A stretch of DNA of 64,000 nt. Origin: Vespula vulgaris (lineage: Eukaryota; Arthropoda; Insecta; Hymenoptera; Vespidae). Shown here in pieces: positions 50,711-61,775 of this stretch. The first letter of the stretch is position 1. Each line of letters starts with the position of its first letter. A program made the position numbers and the translations under genes. The notes below the pieces were generated by a model. The model was not told where the DNA came from. It ran no database searches and saw nothing but the letters and a program-made list of their open reading frames with translations. The stretch is taken from the NCBI RefSeq assembly GCF_905475345.1, contig NC_066586.1, positions 8,468,400-8,532,399 on the forward strand. The letters are read 5' to 3'.

Positions 50711-50739
50711 ATGAAGTTTTCGGTGGTACTCCTCGTGTA
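50711..50739 (+). other. Possible signal-peptide microexon (MKFSVVLLV)
   Basis: An ATG after ccagg opens MKFSVVLLV, a typical start of an insect secreted protein, and a GTATGT donor-like site follows immediately. A tttaaaag and an initiator-like tctcagca lie about 70 and 32 bases upstream, but their 40-base spacing is longer than usual for TATA-initiator pairs. If real it would be nested in, or replace, the intron downstream of 49674. Chance is quite possible. Confidence 0.15.
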
Positions 50740-51962
50740 TGTGCATCGCAGCATCGTGAATCGAGCGTGAGCAGTCTGTTCGTTGCAATGAACTTGATTG
50801 CAAAAGCGTAGATGTTTGATTTCTCTTCGAATTAATTCTATTGATAACGATAAAATCAATTATTACATCACCATAGGAATCAAACAGAATAGAAATATTT
50901 CAACCAGTTGAAAAGTGTTTGAGTCAAAGTGCGATGTAGTATTTTTTCTTATTTTTTCAATATAAATATTTCTATGATTTTTATAATTGATCATGAAATT
51001 GCAAGATTCTTTTGCGATGATTTTATTTTTTATTTTATTTTTAATCGTGTTGATTACCTGCGTAAACAAATCTGTGAAAATTCTTTCTTTTCGATTTTAT
51101 TTAAAATGTTAGAGGTTCTACGCCACTGCTCGGTATAGATTGGTTCAGAAGCGTTCGGTCCGGTAAAGTTCTCCAACTCCGTTTAGATCATCAACAGACT
51201 TCGTGCTTACCGACAAACCTCCGATCGTATTTAAGTACGCGCACATGCTTGAATTATCGATCGTTACTTAAATTTACCCGCCTAACGCTCACGTACAAAT
51301 ACGTATGCGGTTCTGCCTGCGTTATTTTATTTTTCCATCTTTTTATTTATATCAAATTTTGATAGACGGCCAAAACAAGCTGGAAGGCAACCTGTACAAA
51401 TTGTATGAAGTACGACTTGTCACGTAAACATTTACAAAAAAGAAGAAAAGTAAATATAACTTTTGCAAAGAACTTATTTCTTAACAAAAATATACTTTCG
51501 ATATACCTAAAAGTTCGAATTGATATTCTTTATACATACTTCGAAAATCGACCGTCGAACGTTACTACAAGTTTATCTTCTAGTTCCACATGCATATTAA
51601 TACTTGATGTAAATCAGGATGAGTATATGTACATATGTACGTTACGGCCGAAATTCAACAACGCGTTGCGTCATCTCCGCCAACGACAACGACGACGATG
51701 CGAAGACTCGTGAGAGAAGCTCGTCTAACTCGAGTTTGCTTGGAAATAATCCACAGGTGGATCGAAAGTTCCACAAATTGGTAAATCCAATGCCTCGGTA
51801 TAACGCTTCGTACTGATTCTCTAAAGCTGAAATTCACCCCTAAATGCTTCCTCAAAGTGATTTTCGATCTTGGAACTTGTCAAGGTCAAAAATCTTATAT
51901 GTATGTGTGTCTTTTTCTTTCCTTTTCATATCAATAAAATTGTTCGAAATTTTCTTTCGTGC

Positions 51963-52043
51963 GTATATGTACATATATACATATATACATACATACATAC
52001 ATGCATACATACAGAGATAGACATACACACACACAGATATATA
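51963..52043. repeat. (ATAC)n compound microsatellite
   Basis: gtacatatatacatatatacatacatacat-type units followed by acacacacac, about 80 bases. Confidence 0.85.
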
Positions 52044-52289
52044 TGGTATCTTGACGATACGATCGAATTGAATCGATAACTTAATTAAAATATCGTGCCA
52101 ATTAAACTTATTTAATTTCTATATATCGAGTAACTTTTCTTCAATTTAATTTGTTCCGAGAACCGGAACGTCGCTCATGTCAAATTTCCATGGCACGCAT
52201 CGTATTATTAAAACGTTATTCAAGCAAATAATTTGAGAAATCTCGTTTGGCTCTCACCGATCGTGTCACGAAATCGTTGCGTGTTTCAG

Positions 52290-52376
52290 GCAAAGAGAGT
52301 TGCTCGACGTGTGCAACGAGTAATTACGGCTATCCGCACGAAACACGAAGAGAGTTACGGCGTTTATAAAATTCAA
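52290..52376 (+). CDS. Possible second exon of the membrane-protein gene
   Basis: A good acceptor (gcgtgtttcag) is followed by 87 bases open in phase 0, the phase left by the exon ending at 49674, up to a GTAAAA donor. The 29 residues are basic and helical in character (AKRVARRVQRVITAIRTKHE, then ESYGVYKIQ). Without splicing the frame stops 10 codons later. The second register of the same bases is also coding-like and ends in TAA (it contains KESCSTCATSNYGYPHETRR), so this could instead be a terminal exon of another transcript. The intron would be 2,615 bases. The dual openness and the imperfect donor keep confidence low. Confidence 0.3.
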
Positions 52377-53030
52377 GTAAAATTTCAAATGAATAGACCG
52401 TTCTAGAACAGTGACATAAAAAACCTTCGAGTTGATTAATCGTTTCGATATTGCAAACAAGATACATGAGAAAAACATTACTACTCGTAGAGAGAAAGAT
52501 TTTTTGCTTGAAATTCTCCAGACGTTTCCGTTCCCATAAATTTGAAGATATTAATCTAACTATCGACGTATCGAAATTAAACTTATATCCCTTCGAAATA
52601 TCTCTTTTTTGTCAATACTAAAGTACTCATATACTCCAAAAAAATATCTTAAAGTATAATTCCCATCGGAGAACGTGTCTTGCTTCAAAAAGAAACAAGA
52701 ATAAGGGATAAGAACTGCAACTTGAAGTAAAAGTAAAAGAGGATAGAGATATACAGTGAGAAACATTTAAATTGAAATCCTCGAGTATTATAATCTCTTA
52801 TAGATACCATGAATATTTCCAGAAAGAAAATTTACTATCTTTGCCTATACAAAACCTGATAATAAAAAAATAATCAAAACTTTCAAAGTAAAAAAGGATT
52901 ATAAAACATAGTAAGAAAACAACAACAATAAAACAAAGTAATAATAAAACAAAGTAAGAAAAAATAATAAAAAAATAAGAAGTAAAAAAAACCTTGAAAA
53001 GCTCCTATTTAAACGTCCCATTCTATACAT
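52377..53030. other. Non-coding AT-rich DNA
   Basis: A repeated taataaaacaaagtaa occurs twice near 52926-52960. No gene seen. Confidence 0.6.
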
Positions 53031-53163
53031 ATGTATATATATATAAATAAATAAATAAATCAATATATATATACATATATAGAGATGGGATATTTATATA
53101 TTTGTGTGTGTGTATGTGTGTCTGTATATATATATATACATACATATATATATATATATTATA

Positions 53164-53215
<52 letters not shown>
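53031..53215. repeat. Large compound AT/AAAT/GT microsatellite
   Basis: About 185 bases in which AT, AAAT, GTGT and ATAC arrays succeed each other, ending in about 80 bases of AT with two TT phase shifts. Confidence 0.95.
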
Positions 53216-53218
<3 letters not shown>

Positions 53219-53882
53219 TACCGAATGGATGTGTATTTCTATGGGAAATTCAGCCGTCATCGCATTTAGCTCGAGGCATTTTCGCGCGAAATACATTCGA
53301 GCCTCGGCAAGCACAACACCCGCAGAGAATTTTCCGAAAATGTCCGTCCGTTTGTGGTTAGACGCTCGAACGGACGAACCGCATAATATGAGCTCCGGAA
53401 TAGGTAATCCAAATCGCTTTAGTAAAACGATACGACCAACTCGATAATATATCCGAGTTTCTATGAGCCTTTGGAAAACGACTTTCCTTTTCGCGTACAG
53501 CGATATATTATCGTCTTCCTTTCTTCGTACTACCTTACTTCGAGATCTTATTGAACGAAACGATCTACGTTAACGACCCTCGTTGTTCCTTGATTTACTG
53601 ACGGAACGAATAAACCCAAGCTTCGATTCGAAAGTCGAAACTACGGTTTGGAGTATTTCACACATATACACAACTATAGATTCCAGACCGACACATTTTC
53701 CTTTCAATCTTTACGAGAATACTTTCTTGGTTAGAGAATACTTTCTTTTTCTCGATTTATTTTATTTTACATTATATTTATTTCATTTAATCGCATGTAA
53801 TAGAATATATTCTATATAAATTTCGAATATACGATGATGTACAGATTATTTTGTGAATTTTTATAATTTATGTGTTATGACA

Positions 53883-53883
<1 letters not shown>
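53216..53883. other. Non-coding DNA, balanced at its start
   Basis: Bases 53220-53460 are CpG-rich. After ggaaattcag at 53265 a frame stays open for 35 codons (it includes LARGIFARNTFEPRQAQHPQ) to TAG, and a neighbouring frame is open too. No motif supports an exon. The remainder is AT-rich. Confidence 0.45.

Positions 53884-53930
<47 letters not shown>
53884..53930. repeat. (AT)n microsatellite
   Basis: About 46 bases of alternating AT. Confidence 0.95.
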
Positions 53931-53932
<2 letters not shown>

Positions 53933-56334
53933 ATATAACTTTCCTATGTATAGTCAGAAAGGTAAATGCACAAATGTATTATTTCTTATATTTCGATATG
54001 TATTTTACAAAATTAGCATATTATTTTTTTTTTTCCTTTCTGTTTATTTTATCCTTTCTGTTTATAAAAACTGAAATAATGTACTTTTTCTTCTACACAA
54101 ACACTCGATCTTTTAGATTCTTTTACGATTAACATTTTTAGATGCACTTTGGAATCGTATTTATAATATTTAAGAAACATTCGAATATGAGATTTTTTCT
54201 GAACTAAAATATTCCTAAACTTTATTTCGATAAACCAAACAGTACTTTATACGAATACAGTAAATCTTCGTTTTCCAAAATGTAACAACGCACGATCTCA
54301 CGATATTTCTAACTAATTAAAGCTGCAATGTAATTACGGAGAAACTCTCTCAACATTAGACGAACGCGTTAGACAAGAAGCTCTATGATTCTACGTATAT
54401 AGTTATATATACGAACATTACGTATATAGTTATAATACCTAGATAGTTATATATACGAATATCGTAGAAAAGGTATATCTATATCATACAGATATATCGC
54501 GAATTCGAAGTAAATATATTTCTCATTCGAAGTAGCAACTTATACGAGTGTCGCGGCCGCTGTAATTGCTCGCAGTTGTAACAATTGTAGTTCAGATATC
54601 GCGAGAGAAAATCCATTTATTCGAAGTACGCATATTTCCTGAGGATCTTTCCTTTTCAAATAGTATACGTAATACTTATATATCAAGTTTGTTTCTAATA
54701 GAAAAAAATTAACGAATTTATTAAAATAAATTTTTTTATTTAAACCGAAAGAGAAAAAGAAATAAAGAGAAAGAGAGGAAAGAAGGTAAATATTGGGAGC
54801 ATATATCTATAACTAGAAAAACGAGAGCTATTTTCGCGAATCGATGCGATAATACAATTCTTTCGAGTAAGAATAAGAAAGGAAAATGCGAAAGGCGAGC
54901 AGAAAAACAGAAATGAAAGAAGTAAGGTAGGTAGAAAGGTAGAAAAATACCTTTAATGCGGTGTTAGAAAAACCTGTTAGAACTTCGATGAGATCGAATC
55001 TTCTCAACTGTAAAACTTGAAGAGAGTCTGAATTATTTCGAGAGAAATTCGTCTGATTTCTGAACGATAAACGTTGTTGGTGGTCCAATCTATGGTAGTG
55101 CGATATGAAATCCAACACAAATACTTCAATAATAAAATCTAATAATAATAATAATAATATTTTAGGAAATATACTTGTAGTATTGATAATCTTAATAAAG
55201 ATTTATTGAAAATAATTAACAAAAACTATACAGAAAAATGAAAAACGTCTTAAGTCGCGTCTTATTTGCTTCGTGTCTGTTTTGGAACTGTCTTCTTTCG
55301 ATCATCATATTCGTCTTCCCCTTTTTTTTTCTTCGAAAACCTAAATTTTACTTTCGTATACATACACACATATTTATTATTTACACTAAAATAAAGCCTC
55401 TGAAAATTTGTAAGTAGACCAATACGAGAAACGATACATTTATGCATGCTGACTCGCTTATATTTCACACACAAAACATCGACTAAAATTCTCGATACTA
55501 TATATTTATGGAAATATATTTTTTTTTTGTAATCGTAAAAAAGGATTACACAAAATCAAATCTTTTTTTCAATTAAAAATTTTTTTTCGTTTGGTTAAAA
55601 ACTATTAATATTTATATGCCGTAAAAGTTATTCAGCTAAGATTTAGTTTGAAATTAATTTATATAAAGACACTTTTTCAATATAAACGTGGTTTTGTAAT
55701 ACTCGATAGTATCCATTGAATAGAATATTTTTATTTTACTTAATAGAATTGCGTTCGATTTAATTCACTCGATTACGTATACCCTCTATACGAATGGGTT
55801 GATTTATATAAAATAAATTAATTAATATATCGATCGTATTCGATACAATTTATTGAAAAGATTCTACTGCAGTACATGCAATTTACCGATGTATCTATAT
55901 AAATATACACCAAATTTAAATTATAATTTTCGAAAGAAATATTTTTAAGATATCCGATTAGAGACAGACTTATTTATTTCCTAAATCATCTTCTTGTTTC
56001 CTAAATCATCATTTCTAAATATTTGATAATAGTAACGTTGAAGTTTACTAATCGCATTTTAGAAACACATTGAAATATGCAACCATTAAGTTCAGTAGCA
56101 CTTACTTTGCATGATTAAGATTTAAATAGGTCGGATCTCATCTTGTTGAGGTTGCTATATATCGAGATCCACAGACTAATTGTTAAATATCATACTAATT
56201 CAAGATATTATGTTAATGAATCTTCCTTTAATTCGATCGAGTTCAATCAAGAGTACATTAATCAATCACAACTTTGTCCAGCCTATCTTAAAAAACTCTA
56301 TATTAAATATCTCTTTAAAAAGCACAACATTAAT
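53931..56334. other. Non-coding AT-rich DNA, no supported gene
   Basis: A degenerate tandem repeat (cgtatatagttata, copies at 54393 and 54421, and a related tagttatatatacgaat at 54443) lies at 54393-54462. A tandem pair of 21 bp (tttcctaaatcatc) lies near 55977-56010. A 64-codon frame at 56143-56337 is Ile/Tyr/Asn-rich with no motif. Confidence 0.55.
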
Positions 56335-56368
56335 TAATTAACATACTTTTTACATATAATTTGTAAAT
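56335..56368. repeat. Left copy of a 34-bp direct repeat around the mariner-like element
   Basis: This copy matches 57229-57262 in the same orientation at 31 of 34 positions (core tttttacatataatttg). It lies 20 bases outside the left inverted repeat of the element. Confidence 0.75.
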
Positions 56369-56388
56369 ATATTATATATATACATGAC

Positions 56389-57144
56389 GTTCAAAACAAC
56401 ATTCAATATTTATATAGTACGTAGAATACACTATACTGAGTAAAAAGATCTTAATAAACATAGGTCATAAGGTCAATCGTTTTTGAGATATAAACATTTT
56501 TGTATGTTATTATTATGATTGACTTACTAGTGACTTTTCGATTTATAGGTGTTCTTCATGTTCTCCTTCCATTTCCATGCACGCTTGGCATTTTCTTCTC
56601 ACAAGTCGCAAATTCTCTTGAAAATTCCATATCTTTGTTGGATGATTTCATAAGCATTGCAAATTTGGTTTCTTAATTCTTTTAAGTTATTTCTCGGCGA
56701 ACAATACATTTTGTTTTTCAAATATCCCTATAAAAAAAATTAAACTAAAGAGTTGAAATCGAAAGATGGATCGAGCCATGTAATTGGTTCACTACATCTA
56801 ACTCACCTTTGACTGAAATGAGCTTGATTCACGAAGACGTTGGTGAAGATTTTGAAATAACGCATGAGGAACTTTTCAATTAGAGAACTTTTCCTTGTAA
56901 AGACGTCAGCTTACTGACAACTAACTGGTTGCTGATGTAATTTTGGAAATTGAATGAGGACATTCAAAACATGGTTTATAAATACTAAGAGAAACGTCGC
57001 ACACGATGATAGAAGTTGATACTAACATACAAAAATGTTTATATTTCAAAAATGGTTGACCTTTCGACCTGTATTTACTAAGACTTTTTTACTCGATATA
57101 GTATGTTGTATGTACAGTATAAATATCGAATGTTTTTTTTGAAC
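56389..57144. mobile_element. Internally deleted Tc1/mariner-like element
   Basis: The ends are inverted repeats of 118 and 119 bases (56389-56506 and 57026-57144), about four-fifths identical. They share gttcaaaa..aacattc.atatttata outside and gatataaacatttttgtatg-type sequence inside. Differences are mostly transitions. The interior holds a broken piece of transposase on the minus strand. The total of 756 bases is well short of the roughly 1.3 kb of a full element of this superfamily, so most of the transposase gene is missing. No clean TA duplication is visible. Confidence 0.75.
56545..56779 (-). pseudogene. Transposase C-terminal fragment (Tc1/mariner superfamily), broken
   Basis: Read on the minus strand, one frame gives GYLKNKMYC, SPRNNLKELRNQ and ICNAYEIIQQRYGIFKRI. 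This fits the segment that follows the last catalytic Asp in arthropod mariner-like transposases (a WG-YLK-K-Y turn, then NL-ELR-I-AY). After a stop, a shifted frame continues with MEMEGEHEEHL, matching the usual C-terminal end. There is at least one further stop in the WG-YLK region. The DDE/D catalytic core upstream is absent. It cannot be functional. Confidence 0.65.
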
Positions 57145-57228
57145 ACGGTTTCTATATGTACATACATACGTGTGTATGTGTATATATATAATATTATATA
57201 ATACAATTATATATATATGTATATTATG
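57145..57228. repeat. AT/GTAT-rich low-complexity DNA
   Basis: Degenerate gtacatacatacgtgtgtatgtg followed by AT-rich repeat between the mariner-like element and the right copy of the flanking 34-bp repeat. Confidence 0.7.
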
Positions 57229-57262
57229 TAATTGACATAATTTTTACATATAATTTGCAAAT
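57229..57262. repeat. Right copy of the 34-bp direct repeat
   Basis: Same orientation as 56335-56368, three mismatches. It lies 84 bases beyond the right inverted repeat. Confidence 0.75.
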
Positions 57263-58316
57263 TCCGAACATGTATAAAGTAGACATATGTGTTTTGCAAT
57301 TACTGCTATGTATCATCGATAATATATAGGTATTGTATTGTCAAATTTACTATAACGTATTTTCATTAAATTATATTATTGATAATTATATTATTGATTA
57401 TTTAAAGTTGAAGATTTGGAAGTTATATGTAATCATTGGAAATATAGAAAAAATAAATCCTCAGTTTTTAAATTATCTTAATTTTTTGCTATAGATAACC
57501 AATCAATCTGCTGTATGCCTTAAATTAAACTTAAAAATAAAATAAACATTTAATTTACATATAAAATACATTTAAATTAAAATAAATCAATCATTAATTT
57601 ACATTTGAAACCATTCAATTTATTTTTGAAATACTTTAAACATTTAATTTATTTTTAACCAATCACCAATAACAATTAATCAATTAATCAAATTAACCAG
57701 AATTAGAATTTTTTATAGTACTTTTAAGATAAATATTTAAAATATGTTAAAGTGTAAAAAGACAAAGAACAAGAGTCAAAACATTAGTTATACATTTAGC
57801 ATCACAATTATTTTTTTTTATATATTTTCTTTAAAGGAATTATTGAATCTGTCAATTAGGTTTTTAAGGTACGATTTCTTCATATTTGTCACTAGCATAA
57901 CTTGTCTAAAAGTCATATCTTATCTTCAAGGTACGCACACTAAAACCTCGCACCAAAATTAATCGTACAAAATTGAACTGTGATTGAGACGATTCTTAAA
58001 TGAATGTAGTTGTAACTAATAAATATATTCTAAGAATACGCTGCTAAGTATACAACTGTTAATATTGTATATTTTAGAAACGAGGTGGGCTACGCTGTAA
58101 TATTTTATGTAGATGTTTATGTATCGGATTGAGAATATCAAATGATTCTCGACTAACTATCGGAAAAAACGCTCGGAAGAAATTAGAAAAAAGAAAAGGG
58201 GAAGATACACAAGAGAAGTTTAAATATAAAAAGGATGAGGATAGGGAATGGGTGATCTGTTTGGTCTTTATTGGTCTGGGATATGTTCGGGTTGTTAATT
58301 TTGAGATTGGTTAAAT
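57263..58316. other. Non-coding AT-rich DNA, no supported gene
   Basis: Degenerate aaacatttaattta-type phrases recur at 57530-57660. An open frame at 57744-57962 lacks motifs. The frame at 58129-58314 is Lys/Glu-rich and ends at the hAT-like element. Confidence 0.6.
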
Positions 58317-58602
58317 TAGGATTTCTTAAACTTTTTCTACTCGCGCTTCCTTTTCGCTCGAGAAATTTTTATGCGATCTTTTCTCGCTTGAATAATTTTT
58401 ACACGATCCCGAGTAAATATTTATCTATATAAAATAGTTATGCAAATTAACACCTTGGATTCATTAAGCGTTTGATTTTGATTTAATTTTTTAGTTGTGT
58501 CGCCTTCAGAGACCTTTTACTCTTGGCAACTTTTTTTGCGAGCTTCACATTCGGTTACACGATCCTATATTGGGATTGTAACCCAGGGTTTAAGAAGCTT
58601 TG
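58317..58602. mobile_element. hAT-like MITE (non-autonomous)
   Basis: The left end (taggatttcttaaactttt, then tcgcgcttccttttcgctcg) and the right end (gattgtaacccagggtttaagaa, then gctttg) have the characteristic layout of many hAT MITEs: a ttctcaaac-type terminal inverted repeat next to CpG-bearing 'cgcgacccc'-like sequence. The shared inverted core is ttcttaaac. Internal gcgatc/acgatc motifs recur at 58373, 58403 and 58559. Its 286 bases hold no transposase. The 8-bp flanks do not match well, so any target duplication is eroded. Confidence 0.5.
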
Positions 58603-61059
58603 GTTTTTAAATAATCTCAGATGCGGTTCTTGGTACTAACGATGATAGTACTGCACTGTAATTAAAAAATAAATATTTCAAGGATAAGTTTAAGAAAAGC
58701 GTTATAAATTGTTTAACCTAGAATCCTCGTAAATTTAATACCCTGTTGAAGATATTCCGAAAAACTAACTATTCACGAGAGATATCTGGACATAAATAAA
58801 CATTGGCCATAGGCTCTTAGCTGCTTTTATCTGTGGAATTTATGTAGCGAGCATCTAATGAAATCTCAAGGGCAAGCATCTGGTTATAGTAAAAGAAACT
58901 TTTACTTCAACGTTTACCAGATCTACAAGGATGTGCCATGTGCGCTTCAATAAGGGCTAAGCAAGCCAATTTAAAAAATTGGTTTGAGTATAATTATTTA
59001 TAACAAAACTAAGATTGAATATATAACTGTTTTCTTTTTGGAAATATTAATTATAACATTATAAAATAAAAAAATTCATCGAAAATTGTTCTCGAATCAA
59101 TAATATCAGTATTCTAACGTAATGAAGCAAATTATGTAAAAGCCGGTTATACCGCGATTTCAATCCAGGATAGATGAAGGTTTCAGAAAATCCTTAGGAT
59201 ATTTTCTTTCCTTACATTAATTTCTATTAATTATATCTAAAAAATTTTTATGCAAATAAAATTAAGAAAATTAACATAACGAAAAATTTGGAAAAATTCG
59301 AGTTATTTGTTATTACAAAACTGTAACAAAACATTTTTTCAATCAGATTTCAGATATAATTAATGAATCATATTGTTTTACTACTCCTGTATAAATTTCA
59401 AGTTGATATTTCCAACGGTTCTTGAGAATATTATAATAAAACTACTAAAAAGTGTAGTTTCTAGATAAAATCGTGTTCAAAATTTCGTGATAATATTGAT
59501 GTTAGAACAGTCATGCTTGCAGTTCAAAAATTTCCTGCCATTGAAGCTGCTAGCTGAATGGATTTCACTTCTTTGGATTTCTGTTGTATGGCTTACGAGT
59601 AAGAAAACGTGGCAGGTCTATTAAACCGCAAAACCTTACAAGAACGATCCAACCTTATACTTATTCAGCTGGCCACGCGCCACACTACATTTTATAGTTA
59701 CCTGATCGGAATTTTGCGAATCTTTCAAAAGGTCAAATGAAAAGATATTGTTAAAAATATACTACACTATCGAAATACGCAAAAAATGAAGCATTAATTT
59801 TTTCATATTTTCAAACTTCCCTAGTCTTTCTAAAATGCAGTAGAAATAAGAAATTAAAAAAATAGACATTTACTCTGTTTTATACTTGATAATATAATTA
59901 CATATAATTTTATGAACATAATAGTGCTTAAATTTGATATTATTTTTTCAATGTCAATTTACACAGTTATAATTGAATTTTAACTAACAAGCTTTTGGAA
60001 AATTTTAGAGAGATTATATGAAACAAATCTTTGGAAGCAAACAGACTAAAACTTTTTTAATAATATGTAAAAGTATGCAATTTTATACCATGGTTGTAAA
60101 TATTATTAATATATTATAAATAGCAAACCAGATCCATGCAAGAATCGAAATCGTACACTTTTATAATTGAGTAGTGATAAATATTGAATTAATCGCTGTA
60201 GTAATTAGATATTGAATTTTAAGAATAAAACTAAAATATTAAAAATCTTTGGTAGATTTAAAAAATATATGAAATTATTCTTTATAGGAAAAAAAAGTAA
60301 TTTTCTCTTTCTCTTTCTATGAATAATTATAATATGATTATAAATAATTAATAGTTTGCGTTTATCTACAGAAATATATATAGGTACATGTATTTTTCAA
60401 ACAGTAGCTACTTCAAGCGCCCTAATTTTCGAAAACCAAAAAAAAAACGAATGTTAACGAATTCAACTAAAATCATTTTTAAATAAGAAATATTAGTCAT
60501 TCAATATTATAATCTAATAAATGTGTGAAAGCATTTAATATATGTAGCATGTGTACTTAATGTGTCAATTTTTTAATTACAACAAAAAGTAGATATACTT
60601 TTTAATTCAATCTCCTACAATCTATTTCTATCAATCCCTATATCAGGTAATGATGAAATAAGATTTAAACCCACGACTGTACGATGTAGCGGATAATTAT
60701 AAATATCTCACTAATATTAATACGAAATCTGCGCTACGATGTAGCGGATATTCCAAATATCTCACTAATATCAATAATAAATATCTCGCTACTAAAATAT
60801 ATGAATATATATAATAAACATTTTAGATATGTACATAATAATAATAAATATATACTACTTTTTTATCGCATTTTTTTTACACAGAAATTACAAATAATAT
60901 CGAATCAAAATTAAAAATTATTAAAGCTAGCAAAGAAAAGAAAGTAAATAATTAGTATAATATTAATGATCGTAAATTACTTTTCAAAATCTAATAATAC
61001 ATAACTCTATTTCTTGTGAAATCGTTGGTATTGAGCGATAAAGTTGCGACGTTGGTGAA
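58603..61059. other. AT-rich DNA, no recognisable gag or protease
   Basis: This is where the 5' part of the copia element would be expected, but no LTR, gag zinc knuckle or protease motif could be recognised. A direct repeat of period 55 (tacgatgtagcggata ... aaatatctcactaatat) starts at 60680 and 60735, with a third partial copy of its end near 60780. Nothing else is clear. Confidence 0.5.
60680..60795. repeat. 55-bp tandem duplication
   Basis: Two copies of tacgatgtagcggata plus aaatatctcactaatat, at 60680 and 60735. A third, partial aaatatctcgctac follows. Confidence 0.7.
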
Positions 61060-61551
61060 AGAGATAGACATATATGATAAGAGGCTTGGTCGTGTTAACA
61101 GTAGAGTTATTAATAATATAAAGATCTTGTGGCTGACTTGAGGGAATAAATAGACAGTGTGAGTCTTGTGTTGAGGAAAAAGTATGTCAAAAAATTTATT
61201 TAAAAATGGAAAATGGAAAATTAAGTAAAATACATGAATTTGATTGGTTCAATAAACTCACTATCGGTTGGTTAGAAGACACACATATATATATTTACGA
61301 TAATGGATGATTATTCAAGATTAATATTTCAAAGCTAACATTTATTATGCAATTGAAAGATTGAGAAACTAACAAAATTGATTATAGATATTACAAGAAA
61401 CCCAATCTGGAACAAAATTGGAGGCAATATGTTCAGATAATGGAGGCGAATTTATAGGGAAAAACTTAAAAGAATGGTTAGAAGAAAAGGGAATAAAACA
61501 TGAATTGAGTCCATCAAGAACATCACAGTGCAATGGAGTAGCAGAGAGAGG

Positions 61552-61590
<39 letters not shown>

Positions 61591-61775
61591 CGAACGAGAG
61601 CGCTCGCGAAAGAGAAAGAGAGAGCGAGAGAGACAGAAAATAGGTACGTGAAGAGATGGCGAGAGCGATGATGTCTGCCTAGAGGATGACACTGGATTTT
61701 TGGACCGAAATAATATGTACCGTAGCACACATTAAAAACAAAATCAAATCAAGAGTTCATGGAAAAAGCATATTG
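61060..61775 (+). pseudogene. copia integrase, inactivated
   Basis: The pre-integrase segment is visible as RLGRVNSRVI (61079 onward) and QCESCVE (61155-61175), the latter keeping the CxxC pair while both zinc His positions appear changed. The core follows: TIMDDYSRLIF at 61297-61329, CSDNGGEFIG around 61430-61460 with the second catalytic Asp at 61436, and KGIKHELSPSRTSQCNGVAER up to 61549 with the catalytic Glu codon at 61544-61546. A GA microsatellite then interrupts, after which REEMARAMMSA, a stop, and RMTLDFWTEIICTVAHIKNK resume in a shifted frame. Stops also occur between 61100 and 61380. It is not functional. Confidence 0.85.
61544..61635. repeat. (GA)n microsatellite inside the integrase sequence
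   Basis: About 90 purine-rich bases of GA with AAA and CGA interruptions lie between the codons for AER and the ENR that normally follows closely in copia integrases. The seed gcagagaga is the integrase codon run itself, so the array most likely expanded in place. Confidence 0.85.

Larger units (their letters stand above)
49787..52289. other. Presumed intron or intergenic DNA
   Basis: No certain gene. Bases 50460-50780 are balanced in composition and hold a possible signal-peptide exon (see 50711). Bases 51650-51840 are balanced, with open frames on both strands and no motif. A compound ATAC/GTAT array lies at about 51963-52043. Confidence 0.45.

Noticed and set aside
54828..55118. 96-codon minus-strand frame
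   Set aside because: No motif, chance-like composition, and no supporting splice or promoter signal.
61418..61651. Intact integrase gene fragment as a host gene
   Set aside because: The first half is copia integrase, but the second half is GA-repeat translation and the flanks contain stops, so it is a dead transposon piece and not a domesticated gene.
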